NCBI GenBank assembly: GCA_903826775.1
Contig: CAIKFU010000012.1
Span: forward strand, 1-38,720
Source: an uncultured beta proteobacterium
Lineage (GTDB): Bacteria; Pseudomonadota; Gammaproteobacteria; Burkholderiales; Burkholderiaceae
DNA: 38,720 nucleotides
Reading direction: 5' to 3'
In this document: positions 8,467 to 17,138 of the stretch, one piece after another
Position numbering within the stretch: the first letter of the stretch is position 1
Layout: each line of letters starts with the position of its first letter
The notes under the pieces: generated by a model
The model's input: only the letters and a program-made list of their open reading frames with translations
What the model was told of the DNA's origin: nothing
Database searches by the model: none
Position numbers and translations under genes: made by a program

Positions 8467-9372
8467 ATGCAAACCCTTGGCAAACCCCGTCTCCTGATAG
8501 TCGGCTGTGGCGATATTGGTTTGAGAGTTGCTCAACAACTTTCAAAGTTATACCGCATATTCGCATTAACATCCCAGCGCGAACGCTTTCCGGAGTTGAG
8601 GGCCCTTGGGGTAATTCCTATTTTTGGGGATCTTGATACGCCCGATAGCCTATGGCGGCTAAAAGGTATAGCAAGCACCGTAATTCATTTGGCACCACCT
8701 CAAAATTTAAGTACTTACGATTATCGAACACGCAATCTTGTACGAATTTTATCTCAAGGATCCTCTGGGCTTAGAAGACTTGTGTATGTGAGCACCACAG
8801 GGGTGTATGGAGATTGCCGCGGAGCAAGGGTTTATGAAACTACTCCAATTAACCCACAGAATGATCGGGCACATAGGAGAGTTGATGCCGAGCGGGTTTT
8901 GCGCTCCTGGGCGCTCAATACAGGTGCTGTCTTAAGTATTTTGCGAGTTCCGGGGATTTATTCCCTTGATCGTTTGCCAATTGGCCGATTGAAATCCAAA
9001 ACACCGGCTTTAATATCGGAAGAGGATGCTTACTCCAACCACATACATGGGGATGATTTGGCGCGCTTAATTTGCGCTGCTATATTTCGTGGCAGACCCC
9101 AAAGGGTGATTAACGCTTGTGATGGAGTGGAAATCAAAATGGGCGATTATTTCGACCAAGTTGCTGATGCATTTGATTTGGATCGTCCTCAACGTTTTCC
9201 AGCTACAGAACTCCAAAAAATGGTTAACCCCATGTTATGGTCTTTTATGCGCGAATCTAGGCGGGTGCAAAACTCACGCCTTAGAGAGCTACGGACAAAT
9301 CTTCGTTATCAATCCGTCGCCGAATTTTTAGAAATTACTTCCAAGAATCCTTTAGGCCAACAGCGCGATTAA
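8467..9372 (+). CDS. NAD(P)-dependent epimerase/dehydratase-like protein (atypical extended SDR, YeeZ-like)
   Basis: This 301-residue Rossmann-fold protein has an N-terminal nucleotide-binding motif LLIVGCGDIGLRVAQQL, then HLAPP, and VYVSTTGVYGD in the position of the catalytic Ser/Thr-Tyr of sugar epimerases. A clear YxxxK catalytic pair is not obvious. The region after the tyrosine instead reads RVDAERVLR, as in atypical SDRs such as YeeZ, so substrate and even catalysis are uncertain. It diverges from the ferredoxin-domain reductase with only 30 bases between starts, and no Shine-Dalgarno site precedes the ATG. Its last 38 bases overlap the 3' end of glnS on the other strand. Confidence 0.8.
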   Translation: MQTLGKPRLLIVGCGDIGLRVAQQLSKLYRIFALTSQRERFPELRALGVIPIFGDLDTPDSLWRLKGIASTVIHLAPPQNLSTYDYRTRNLVRILSQGSSGLRRLVYVSTTGVYGDCRGARVYETTPINPQNDRAHRRVDAERVLRSWALNTGAVLSILRVPGIYSLDRLPIGRLKSKTPALISEEDAYSNHIHGDDLARLICAAIFRGRPQRVINACDGVEIKMGDYFDQVADAFDLDRPQRFPATELQKMVNPMLWSFMRESRRVQNSRLRELRTNLRYQSVAEFLEITSKNPLGQQRD

Positions 9373-11137
9373 AGACTGGCTTACCTGGCTTGGATTCTAT
9401 GCGATCAGCAACAAAGTAGCCGTGACGTTCGAATTGAAACCGTTCTTCGGATTTTGCCTGTTCCATGCATGGCTCCAGATATGCCGTGATGGTTTTTTTT
9501 GACGCGGGATTAATCGTGTCTAGAAAATTCTTATTGCCACTGTCAGGATGGGGGTCGTTGAATAGGTGGTCATAAAGACGGACCTCGGCAGGAAAGGCAT
9601 CCATCGCGCTAACCCAATGAATGTTGCCTTTTACTTTGTATGTGTTCGAGCCAGGCGTTCCGCTTTTGCTGTCTGGAAAGTACCGTGCATTGACTTGGAC
9701 TACATTTCCATTAGTGCCAAATTCAACACCAGTACATTCAATAACAAATCCATGTCGTAAGCGAACTCTTCCACCGGCTTCTTCCCCAATAGGCGGATAG
9801 AGTCGAAAGAAGCCTTTGACTGGAGCAGGCATGAAGTCGGAGGATTCGATCCATAATTCGCGGGTGAAATTAAATTCCCGATTGCCCCACTCAGGATGAT
9901 GCGGGTGTCGCGGAGCGGAGCAGGATTCGACGGTGTCGGCACCATAATTTTCGATGACCAGTTTTATCGGATTTAGAACCGCAGTTGCTCGCGGTGCAGT
10001 GGCTTCAAGATCGTCCCGCAATGCTTGTTCAAGCGTGCTCATATCGATCCAGCTGTCGGCTTTCGATACGCCAATGCGCTCACAAAATAAACGAATACTT
10101 TCGGGCGTGTATCCACGGCGACGTATTCCAACAATTGTCGGCATTCGTGGGTCGTCCCAGCCATCCACATGATTTTCTTCAACCAATTGCAACAATTTTC
10201 GCTTGCTGGTGATGGTGTGGGTAAGATTTAGGCGGGCAAACTCATATTGATGGGGGAGCGGGTCCTTAAAGACCCCAGCTTCTTTTAGTGCGTTTAAAAC
10301 CCAATCGTATAAAGGCCGATTGTTTTCAAATTCCAATGTGCAAATGGAATGGGAAATGTTTTCTAATGCATCGGAGATGCAATGTGTGAAATCGTAGAGA
10401 GGATAGATGCACCATTTGTTTCCGGTGCGATGATGCTCTGCATGGCGAATACGATAAACGACAGGATCTCGCATGACAATATTCGGATGCTCCATGTCAA
10501 TTTTTAATCGTAGTACGTGTTCACCGTCCTTAAATTTCCCTGCGCGCATTTCACGAAAGAGTCTTAAATTTTCTTCGGGTTCCCTATTTCTGAATAGGCT
10601 ATTTTTACCAGGGTGATTAAAATTGCCGCGATTCTCGTGGATCTGATCCGCGGTTTGACTGTCTACATAGGCCTTGCTGTTCTTTATGAGTATTTCAGCG
10701 AACTCGTAAAGGTGATCAAAGTAATCGCTAGCATGGTACAAATGTTCCTTGCCATTTTCTTTCCAGCTAAAGCCGAGCCAATGGACTGCATCTAGGATAC
10801 TTTCAGCGTACTCTACATCCTCTTTGACTGGATTAGTGTCATCTAGCCGCATATTGCAGCGTGCGCCTCCAGGAAGTATTCCGTAGTCCTTTGCCAAGCC
10901 AAAATTCAGGCAAATGCTTTTGGCATGGCCAATGTGTAGGTATCCGTTGGGTTCAGGAGGGAATCGGGTAATGATTGCCGGAATGCTTTCCCCGGCTTGG
11001 TTAGTTCGATGGTTGTATGTGCCCCCTGTTAAATCGTTGTCAATAATCTGACGAAGAAAATTTGAGGATTCAGCCGCATGACCGGTTGTTGGCATTTGAG
11101 GTTGGGTTGGTTTTGTTGGCTTGCTATTTTGGGACAT
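9335..11137 (-). CDS. glnS: Glutaminyl-tRNA synthetase
   Basis: This cytosolic class Ic synthetase charges tRNA-Gln. The HIGH element is in PPEPNGYLHIGHAKSICLNF, the KMSKS-type loop reads HTITSKRKLLQL, and the conserved stretch DGWDDPRMPTIVGIRRRGYT follows. The C-terminal anticodon-binding beta barrels end in FNRAVGLKDSWK, as expected for a complete protein of about 600 residues. I chose ATG 11137 (MSQNSKPT). The frame also allows ATG 11170, but that codon lies in the T-run of the upstream terminator and adds an atypical IFLLYNIG leader. A TACAAT hexamer sits 6 bases before the chosen ATG. The loop carries Thr where Met is common (MSKRK), a small deviation. Confidence 0.95.
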   Translation of the reverse strand: MSQNSKPTKPTQPQMPTTGHAAESSNFLRQIIDNDLTGGTYNHRTNQAGESIPAIITRFPPEPNGYLHIGHAKSICLNFGLAKDYGILPGGARCNMRLDDTNPVKEDVEYAESILDAVHWLGFSWKENGKEHLYHASDYFDHLYEFAEILIKNSKAYVDSQTADQIHENRGNFNHPGKNSLFRNREPEENLRLFREMRAGKFKDGEHVLRLKIDMEHPNIVMRDPVVYRIRHAEHHRTGNKWCIYPLYDFTHCISDALENISHSICTLEFENNRPLYDWVLNALKEAGVFKDPLPHQYEFARLNLTHTITSKRKLLQLVEENHVDGWDDPRMPTIVGIRRRGYTPESIRLFCERIGVSKADSWIDMSTLEQALRDDLEATAPRATAVLNPIKLVIENYGADTVESCSAPRHPHHPEWGNREFNFTRELWIESSDFMPAPVKGFFRLYPPIGEEAGGRVRLRHGFVIECTGVEFGTNGNVVQVNARYFPDSKSGTPGSNTYKVKGNIHWVSAMDAFPAEVRLYDHLFNDPHPDSGNKNFLDTINPASKKTITAYLEPCMEQAKSEERFQFERHGYFVADRIESKPGKPVFNRAVGLKDSWK

Positions 11138-11143
11138 TCCAAT

Positions 11144-11149
11144 ATTGTA
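11144..11149 (-). promoter_or_regulatory. Candidate -10 element of glnS
   Basis: On the minus strand this hexamer reads TACAAT, one mismatch from TATAAT, with 6 bases between it and the glnS ATG. Since the tctA terminator ends only about 25 bases further upstream, a promoter is expected here. The -35 region (TTATGG at 17-base spacing) is weak. If used, transcription would begin at or next to the start codon. Confidence 0.4.
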
Positions 11150-11174
11150 GAGAAGAAAAATTCTCCCCATAAAG

Positions 11175-11205
11175 AAAAAGCCCGCAGTGTTGCTGCGGGC
11201 TTTTT
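11175..11205 (-). terminator. Rho-independent terminator after tctA, potentially bidirectional
   Basis: AAAAAGCCCGCAG and CTGCGGGCTTTTT form a perfect 13-base-pair stem around the loop TGTTG. On the minus strand it follows the tctA stop codon by about 25 bases and is followed by TTTTTCTTT, a textbook intrinsic terminator. The plus strand also has a T-run. It separates the tct transcripts from glnS, which starts about 38 bases further on. Confidence 0.92.
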
Positions 11206-11229
11206 GTAATTAAAAACTCTTTTAGAGGT

Positions 11230-12732
11230 TTAATCCTCGACGAAGGCCTCTTCTCGAGTCTTCTTAACCGCTGGTAGGGCCACAATTACCACCAACATCG
11301 CGGATGCAATCAGGAGGCCTAAAGATAGAGGGCGGGTAAGAAAGGTTGTAAAGTCGCCACGAGACAGCAGGAGCGCACGGCGGAAGTTTTCCTCCATCAT
11401 TGGCCCTAACACAAAGCCAAGCAGCAAAGGAGGGGGTTCGCAACCCAGTTTGAAAAAGAGGTATCCGATCAAGCCAAATGCAGCTGTAACGAAAACGTCA
11501 AATACGGTGTTGTTCACGGTATAAACGCCGATGCAGCAAAAAACCAAAATAGCTGGATAGAGGAAACGGTAAGGTATCTTCAAGAGCTTCACCCAAATGC
11601 CGATTAGGGGAAGGTTAAGGAGAATCAACATTACGTTACCGATCCACATCGAAGCAATCAATCCCCAGAACAAGGCGGGATTGCTTGTCATGACTTGAGG
11701 TCCGGGTTGAATGTTGTGAATTGTCATGGCTCCAACCATCAGGGCCATCACTGCATTTGGAGGGATACCAAGGGTTAGCAGGGGTATGAATGATGTTTGG
11801 GCGGCAGCGTTGTTAGCGCTCTCTGGGCCAGCAACACCTTCAATTGCACCTTTGCCAAACTCATGACTGTATTTGGAGGATTTCTTTTCAACCGAATAGG
11901 CACCAAAGGCGGCAAGAGCGGCGCCACCACCAGGCAAGATCCCCAGAATGGAACCAATGGTTGTTCCGCGCAAAATCGAGGGAATCATCCTCTTGATGTC
12001 TGTTTTTGTAGGGATCATGGTGGTGACTTTGTTGAGGAATCCCTCATCTTCACCTTTTTTCTCAAGGTTGCCCATAATCTCGGCAAAACCAAAAACACCC
12101 ATCGCAACTGCCACAAAGCCTATGCCGTCGCTTAATTCTGGAACGTCAAAAGCGTAGCGTGAAACCCCAGAATTGACGTCGGTACCGATCAAGCCTAACA
12201 ATAGACCGAGCACGATCATGCCAATAGCTTTGATGAGTGAACCTGAGGCCAAAACAACAGCACCGATCAAGCCCAATACCATTAATGAGAAGTATTCGGC
12301 TGGGCCAAATTTAAATGCCAGTTGAGAAAGTGGTGCGGCAAAGGCGGCCAAAACAAGGGTAGCTACACACCCAGCAAAGAACGAGCCCATACCTGCGGTA
12401 AAGAGGGCGACGCCCGCTCGCCCATTTCTCGCCATTTGATAACCATCAATCGCTGTGACGACCGAAGAGGTTTCTCCTGGAATATTTAGCAAAATTGCGG
12501 TGGTGGAGCCGCCATATTGTGAGCCATAGTAAATTCCAGCGAGCATGATTAGTGCAGCAATGGGAGGCAATGCATAGGTGGCTGGCAACAACATTGCAAT
12601 GGTTGCAATGGGTCCTAATCCAGGTAAAACTCCAATAAGCGTGCCTAAGATGCAGCCAATAAGACAATAAATGAGGTTTTGTAGGGTAAACGCAGTATCG
12701 AAACCCAGGGCAAGATTGCTAAATAAGTCCAT
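11230..12732 (-). CDS. tctA: Tripartite tricarboxylate transporter, large permease subunit TctA
   Basis: This is the large membrane subunit of a TTT-family secondary importer for carboxylates, driven by an ion gradient, 500 residues with about a dozen membrane spans. TctA signatures are [20 protein letters not shown], the [20 protein letters not shown] loop followed by [19 protein letters not shown], and a second [20 protein letters not shown] copy that reflects the internal duplication of the family. [20 protein letters not shown] is also typical. The gene starts 18 bases after tctB ends. No periplasmic TctC receptor gene is in the window, so the substrate cannot be told from context. Related systems import citrate, other di- and tricarboxylates, or aromatic acids. 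Confidence 0.93.
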   Translation of the reverse strand: MDLFSNLALGFDTAFTLQNLIYCLIGCILGTLIGVLPGLGPIATIAMLLPATYALPPIAALIMLAGIYYGSQYGGSTTAILLNIPGETSSVVTAIDGYQMARNGRAGVALFTAGMGSFFAGCVATLVLAAFAAPLSQLAFKFGPAEYFSLMVLGLIGAVVLASGSLIKAIGMIVLGLLLGLIGTDVNSGVSRYAFDVPELSDGIGFVAVAMGVFGFAEIMGNLEKKGEDEGFLNKVTTMIPTKTDIKRMIPSILRGTTIGSILGILPGGGAALAAFGAYSVEKKSSKYSHEFGKGAIEGVAGPESANNAAAQTSFIPLLTLGIPPNAVMALMVGAMTIHNIQPGPQVMTSNPALFWGLIASMWIGNVMLILLNLPLIGIWVKLLKIPYRFLYPAILVFCCIGVYTVNNTVFDVFVTAAFGLIGYLFFKLGCEPPPLLLGFVLGPMMEENFRRALLLSRGDFTTFLTRPLSLGLLIASAMLVVIVALPAVKKTREEAFVED

Positions 12733-12750
12733 TTTTAGATTTCCAGTGCG

Positions 12751-13209
12751 TTATTCAAAAAATACGGGCAAGAGTGGGAACTGCAGCTTTAAGCCTAATA
12801 CAAAAACCGAGTAAGTAAAGGCTGTCAAGAAAATTGCATTGACGAGCGTTCCTTTCCAGTGGAATTCATGACTGGCGCTTGCCGACATAAACACTAAAGC
12901 AACTACGGAAACCAGAAATCCCATTTTTGGCAAAAGTATGCCGTAAATGAGGACCGAACCTGTAATCAGGCCAATAATGCGCCAGTTAAAAGGTGGGATT
13001 TTTTCAATTATTGCTTTTGCGCTGAATGACCTTAGCAAAACCAAGACGCCTAATAAGGTCATTAATAAGCCCAACCAGAATGGGAAATATCCAGGCCCCA
13101 TCTTCGCTGCCGTCCCCATTTGATATTGGGTGGCCAAGATGGCGAAAAACAGGCCGATCACGATATACATGATTCCGGCACCAAAATCCCGATGATTGCG
13201 AATTTTCAA
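12751..13209 (-). CDS. tctB: Tripartite tricarboxylate transporter, small permease subunit TctB
   Basis: This is the small membrane subunit that accompanies TctA, 152 residues with about four hydrophobic helices. The opening KIRNHRDFGAGIMYIVIGLF and the QYQMGTAAKMGPGYFPFWLG motif are characteristic of TctB. The start codon is a TTG at 13209 with AAGGAG seven bases upstream, one of the best Shine-Dalgarno sites in the window. That is why I prefer it to the internal ATG at codon 14, which would delete conserved residues. It diverges from alaS across 129 bases. Confidence 0.9.
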   Translation of the reverse strand: MKIRNHRDFGAGIMYIVIGLFFAILATQYQMGTAAKMGPGYFPFWLGLLMTLLGVLVLLRSFSAKAIIEKIPPFNWRIIGLITGSVLIYGILLPKMGFLVSVVALVFMSASASHEFHWKGTLVNAIFLTAFTYSVFVLGLKLQFPLLPVFFE

Positions 13210-13288
13210 GCTGAGCTCCTTATTTTTTTATCGACATGGGAATCGATCTTTTAATTTAATGTTTTGCGATTGTAAGGCACGAAGGATA

Positions 13289-13332
13289 CTTGGTGTCTAG
13301 GGTTTGCCCTAGCTTGGTGCCAATGCGATAAT
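13289..13332 (+). promoter_or_regulatory. alaS promoter with overlapping operator-like repeats
   Basis: A sigma70-type promoter reads TTGCCC at 13304-13309, a 17-base spacer, and GATAAT at 13327-13332 preceded by TGC (extended -10). The inverted repeat CTAGGG-TTTG-CCCTAG at 13297-13312 covers the -35 box. CTTGGTG occurs directly before it (13289-13295) and directly after it (13313-13319). The -10 ends 6 bases before the ATG. E. coli AlaRS is known to repress its own gene through a promoter palindrome; similar control here is inference. Confidence 0.65.
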
Positions 13333-13338
13333 TATTTC

Positions 13339-15963
13339 ATGAAAGTTAATCAAATTCGCCAGGCTTACCTGGATTTTTTTGCCGCTAAAGGCCATCAAAT
13401 TGTTCCATCAAGTCCTGTAGTGCCGGGGGATGACCCCACATTGCTTTTTACAAATGCGGGGATGAACCAATTCAAGGACGTGTTTTTAGGGTTTGATAGG
13501 CGATCCTACACAAGAGCCGCCACAGCGCAAAAATGCATTCGCGCTGGAGGAAAACACAATGATTTAGATAATGTAGGGTATACGGCTCGGCACCATACTT
13601 TTTTTGAAATGCTCGGCAATTTCTCGTTTGGGGATTATTTCAAACAAGAAGCCATTCAATTCGCTTGGGATTTGTTGACCGATGTGTTTAAGCTTCCCAA
13701 AGACAAGCTGTTGGTTACGGTGTATGCGGAAGATGATGAGGCGTACGACATTTGGCAAAAGCAAATTGGCATTCCACCAGAACGCATCATTCGCATTGGG
13801 GATAACAAAGGAGCTCGTTATGCTTCCGATAATTTTTGGATGATGGGCGACACCGGTCCTTGTGGTCCGTGTACGGAGATTTTTTATGATCACGGTGCGC
13901 ATATTCCAGGTGGACCTCCAGGAAGCCCGGATGAAGACGGCGATCGCTTTATTGAGATCTGGAATAACGTTTTCATGCAGTTTAATCGGGATGAGTCTGG
14001 AAACATGCATCCTTTGCCTAAGCCTAGCGTTGATACTGGCATGGGTCTTGAGCGCATTGCGGCCGTATTGCAGCATGTGCACTCAAATTATGAAATTGAT
14101 TTATTCGTGCGATTGCTACAGGCAGCAAAAGGAGTGGTTGATGCGGCAGGCGGGGAAGACTGCGATCCATCCAGCCCATCTTTGAAGGTGATCGCCGATC
14201 ATATTCGCGCTTGCAGTTTTATTGTTGTGGATGGGGTTATTCCCGGCAATGCCGGTAGAGGTTATGTTTTGAGGCGAATCGCCCGTCGCGCTATCCGGCA
14301 TGGCTACAAACTGGGGGCGCGCAAACCATTTTTTTATCAGTTGGTTCCAGCTTTGGTAAAAGAGATGGGGGAGGCTTATCCTGAGTTGCGCAATGCAATG
14401 GAGAAGGTTAGCGAGGTTCTTAGGCAGGAAGAAGAGCGTTTTTTTCAGACCATTGCCAACGGAATGGAAATTTTGGAAACTGCACTTGCTGGTGGAGTTC
14501 AAACCATAGACGGGGAGACAGCCTTTCGATTGCACGACACCTTTGGTTTTCCGCTCGATTTAACGGCGGATGTCTGTCGTGAACGTAATGTCTCGGTAGA
14601 CGCCGTTGGGTTTGAAGTGGCGATGGAAAAACAGCGAAATCAGGCCAGGGCGGCTGGACAGTTCAAAATGACTCAGGGATTGGAGTATTCCGGTGCGCCA
14701 ACCAAATTTCAGGGATACGACACGTTAAGGTGTGAGAGTACAACAATTACCGCTCTTTACTTGAACGGCCTGCCTGTGAAAGCCATTAAGGCAGGGGATA
14801 TGGCTGTAGTGGTATTGGATGTCACGCCATTTTATGCAGAATCCGGTGGTCAGGTTGGGGATCAAGGTGAATTGCGCAATGAGGTTGCGCAATTCACGGT
14901 TGAGGACACGTTTAAAATCCAGGCGGATGTTTTTGGGCATCAGGGTGAACTCCTTGAAGGCCAATTGAAGGTTGGGGATTCCTTGAATGCATTTGTGGAC
15001 CCATTGTTACGGATTGATACGATGCGTAATCACAGCGCAACCCATATTTTGCATAAGGCCTTGCGTGAAATTTTAGGGGATCATGTTCAGCAAAAAGGCT
15101 CATTGGTGGATGCTGGAAAAACCCGTTTTGACTTTACCCACAATGCTCCCATGACTGCAGAGCAAATACGTCAGGTTGAAAATATTGTGAATCGCGAGAT
15201 TTTAGATAATTCAGCCACTTCGTCTAAGGTGATGTCCATAGACGATGCTCAAAAGACTGGCGCCATGATGCTCTTTGGAGAAAAGTACGGCGACGAGGTC
15301 CGGGTATTGGAAATAGGCAGTTCAAAAGAGCTGTGCGGAGGGACTCATGTCAATCGCACGGGTGATATTGGGAGCATGAAAATTGTTGCCGAGACTGGTG
15401 TTGCAGCTGGTATCCGTCGCGTTGAGGCCATTTCAGGTCGCGGGGCTTTGCGTTTTATACAAGAACTCGAGGACACGGTTAATCATGCGGCAACAGCCTT
15501 AAAAACCCATCCAGGTGACTTGGTTCAGCGGGTTCACCAACTGCAAGAAAGCTTGCGTCAAGCGGAGCAGGAATTGGGGCGTGTGAATTCGAAGTTGGCG
15601 GCGAGTCAGGGGGATGAGTTGGCAACCCAGGCCATCGATGTTGGTGGATTGAAGGTGCTAGCAGTTTGCTTGGATGGCGTTGATCCCCTAGCTTTGCGAG
15701 AGATTATGGATTCATTGAAAGCGAAATTAAAAACCGCTGCGATTGTTTTGGGTACGATTCAAGGCGACAAGGTCAGTTTAATTGCTGGTGTTACTGCAAA
15801 TGCAGTAGGAAGGGTAAGGGCTGGAGATTTAGTTAATTATGTGGCTCAGCAGGTTGGGGGCAAAGGTGGCGGCAAGCCAGAAATGGCGATGGCCGGTGGA
15901 AATAATCCCGCTGCGTTGCCTGCAGCATTGGCGACCGTTAAGGATTGGATTGCATCTCGATGA
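13339..15963 (+). CDS. alaS: Alanyl-tRNA synthetase
   Basis: This class II synthetase charges tRNA-Ala and edits Ser and Gly mischarging. The 874 residues match the usual length. The N-terminal catalytic domain starts [20 protein letters not shown] and contains [15 protein letters not shown] and [18 protein letters not shown]. The editing-domain zinc ligands are H565 and H569 in [11 protein letters not shown], and C666 and H670 in [11 protein letters not shown]. The C-terminal C-Ala domain ends [15 protein letters not shown] followed by about 20 residues. The stop overlaps tusA as ATGA. There is no Shine-Dalgarno site, and the -10 box is 6 bases from the ATG, consistent with a leaderless message. 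Confidence 0.98.
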   Translation: MKVNQIRQAYLDFFAAKGHQIVPSSPVVPGDDPTLLFTNAGMNQFKDVFLGFDRRSYTRAATAQKCIRAGGKHNDLDNVGYTARHHTFFEMLGNFSFGDYFKQEAIQFAWDLLTDVFKLPKDKLLVTVYAEDDEAYDIWQKQIGIPPERIIRIGDNKGARYASDNFWMMGDTGPCGPCTEIFYDHGAHIPGGPPGSPDEDGDRFIEIWNNVFMQFNRDESGNMHPLPKPSVDTGMGLERIAAVLQHVHSNYEIDLFVRLLQAAKGVVDAAGGEDCDPSSPSLKVIADHIRACSFIVVDGVIPGNAGRGYVLRRIARRAIRHGYKLGARKPFFYQLVPALVKEMGEAYPELRNAMEKVSEVLRQEEERFFQTIANGMEILETALAGGVQTIDGETAFRLHDTFGFPLDLTADVCRERNVSVDAVGFEVAMEKQRNQARAAGQFKMTQGLEYSGAPTKFQGYDTLRCESTTITALYLNGLPVKAIKAGDMAVVVLDVTPFYAESGGQVGDQGELRNEVAQFTVEDTFKIQADVFGHQGELLEGQLKVGDSLNAFVDPLLRIDTMRNHSATHILHKALREILGDHVQQKGSLVDAGKTRFDFTHNAPMTAEQIRQVENIVNREILDNSATSSKVMSIDDAQKTGAMMLFGEKYGDEVRVLEIGSSKELCGGTHVNRTGDIGSMKIVAETGVAAGIRRVEAISGRGALRFIQELEDTVNHAATALKTHPGDLVQRVHQLQESLRQAEQELGRVNSKLAASQGDELATQAIDVGGLKVLAVCLDGVDPLALREIMDSLKAKLKTAAIVLGTIQGDKVSLIAGVTANAVGRVRAGDLVNYVAQQVGGKGGGKPEMAMAGGNNPAALPAALATVKDWIASR

Positions 15964-16205
15964 ATAAACAGCAAGAATTCAAAGTGGATACTGAAGTTGA
16001 TGCCATTGGCATGAATTGCCCATTACCCATTCTAAGAACTAAAAAAGCCCTTGCAGGAATGCAGTCTGGTCAAATTCTAAGGGTTCGAGCTACCGATGCT
16101 GGGGCCGCTCATGACTTTCCTGCGTTTGCAAAACAGACAGGAAATGAGTTAATTTTTTCGGGAAGCGAAGACGATGTTTTGGTTTTTATCTTAAAGCGCC
16201 GTTAG
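15960..16205 (+). CDS. TusA/SirA-family sulfurtransferase-like protein
   Basis: This small cytosolic protein of 81 residues has the IF3-C-like TusA fold. The hallmark CPxP motif appears as [18 protein letters not shown], with C20 as the presumed persulfide-carrying cysteine. The C-terminal part ([19 protein letters not shown]) is typical. TusA proteins relay sulfur for tRNA thiolation or other pathways; which acceptor this one serves is not shown by context. I chose ATG 15960, which overlaps the alaS stop as ATGA; the frame is open from a TTG at 15945 inside alaS. The last 3 bases overlap the end of galU on the opposite strand. Confidence 0.87.
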   Translation: MNKQQEFKVDTEVDAIGMNCPLPILRTKKALAGMQSGQILRVRATDAGAAHDFPAFAKQTGNELIFSGSEDDVLVFILKRR

Positions 16206-17104
16206 ACGGTTTTGGAAGACGGGGCAAAGCGATTTTTAAGATAGGATTCAAACTGTTCGCCAATTTCAGGGTGCCTCAAAGCAAATTCTACTGAGGCTTT
16301 AAGGTAACCCAATTTGCTGCCACAGTCGAAGCGCAATCCCTTGTATTCATAGGCGAATGCAGCCTCATTTTTTAATAGCGCGGAAATTCCATCGGTGAGT
16401 TGGATTTCTCCCCCAGCTCCGGGTTTAGTGTTGCGCAGATACTCAAAAATATTTGATGAAAGAATGTAACGTCCCGCAATAGCCAAATCTGAAGGTGCAT
16501 CTTTCTCTTGGGGCTTTTCCACAACCCCCTCAAGCTTATAAACCCTATCACCAATTAGCTCACCCTTAATCATGCCGTAGGACGTGCTTTGCGAGGGCTC
16601 TATTTTTTCAACCGCCAATACGGTTCCGTGATGCTTTTTATAAACATCAAGCATTTGGCTCAAAGAGGATGGCTCTCCATCAATTAAATCATCAGCCAGT
16701 AAGACGGCAAAATATTCATTCTGTATCAGTTTTTCAGCGCACAAAATAGCGTGGCCTAAGCCAAGCGCTTCGCTTTGGCGAATATAAATGCAATCTACAT
16801 GACTGGGTTTGATATTGCGAACAATTTGCAGCAAATCAATTTTATTTTTGGCTTCTAGTTCTGATTCCAATTCGTATGCGGTATCAAAATGATCTTCAAT
16901 GGCGCGTTTGCTACGGCCGGTAATAAAAATTAACTGATCGATGCCGGCTGCAATGGCTTCTTCAACCGCGTATTGAATCAAGGGTTTGTCAACAACGCTC
17001 AGCATTTCCTTTGGGCTTGCTTTGGTGGTTGGTAAAAACCGAGTTCCCAATCCAGCTACTGGAAATACGGCTTTTGTTATGCGGTTATTTGGAACGAGCG
17101 TCAT
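16202..17104 (-). CDS. galU: UTP--glucose-1-phosphate uridylyltransferase
   Basis: This enzyme makes UDP-glucose from UTP and glucose-1-phosphate, feeding envelope polysaccharide synthesis. The 300 residues include the nucleotide-binding loop PVAGLGTRFLPTTKASPKEM at residues 15-34, then DKPLIQYAVEEAIAAGI, GLGHAILCAE, VLLADDLID, VEKIEPSQSTSYGMI, and GGEIQLTDGISALL. All are standard for bacterial GalU. It starts 34 bases after the valS stop on the same strand and may be co-transcribed with it. Its stop region touches convergent tusA. Confidence 0.96.
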   Translation of the reverse strand: MTLVPNNRITKAVFPVAGLGTRFLPTTKASPKEMLSVVDKPLIQYAVEEAIAAGIDQLIFITGRSKRAIEDHFDTAYELESELEAKNKIDLLQIVRNIKPSHVDCIYIRQSEALGLGHAILCAEKLIQNEYFAVLLADDLIDGEPSSLSQMLDVYKKHHGTVLAVEKIEPSQSTSYGMIKGELIGDRVYKLEGVVEKPQEKDAPSDLAIAGRYILSSNIFEYLRNTKPGAGGEIQLTDGISALLKNEAAFAYEYKGLRFDCGSKLGYLKASVEFALRHPEIGEQFESYLKNRFAPSSKTV

Positions 17105-17138
17105 AGAAACTTAAGTTTAAGGGTTATCGGTTTGCTAT

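Noticed and set aside
13210..13338. T-box or other tRNA-sensing leader before alaS (likewise valS and glnS)
   Set aside because: The predicted transcripts have almost no leader, no T-box sequence is present, and T-boxes are not expected in betaproteobacteria.
13564..14535. Two long minus-strand frames (172 and 139 codons) inside alaS
   Set aside because: Both are antisense to conserved AlaRS catalytic sequence, with no plausible start region or motif.
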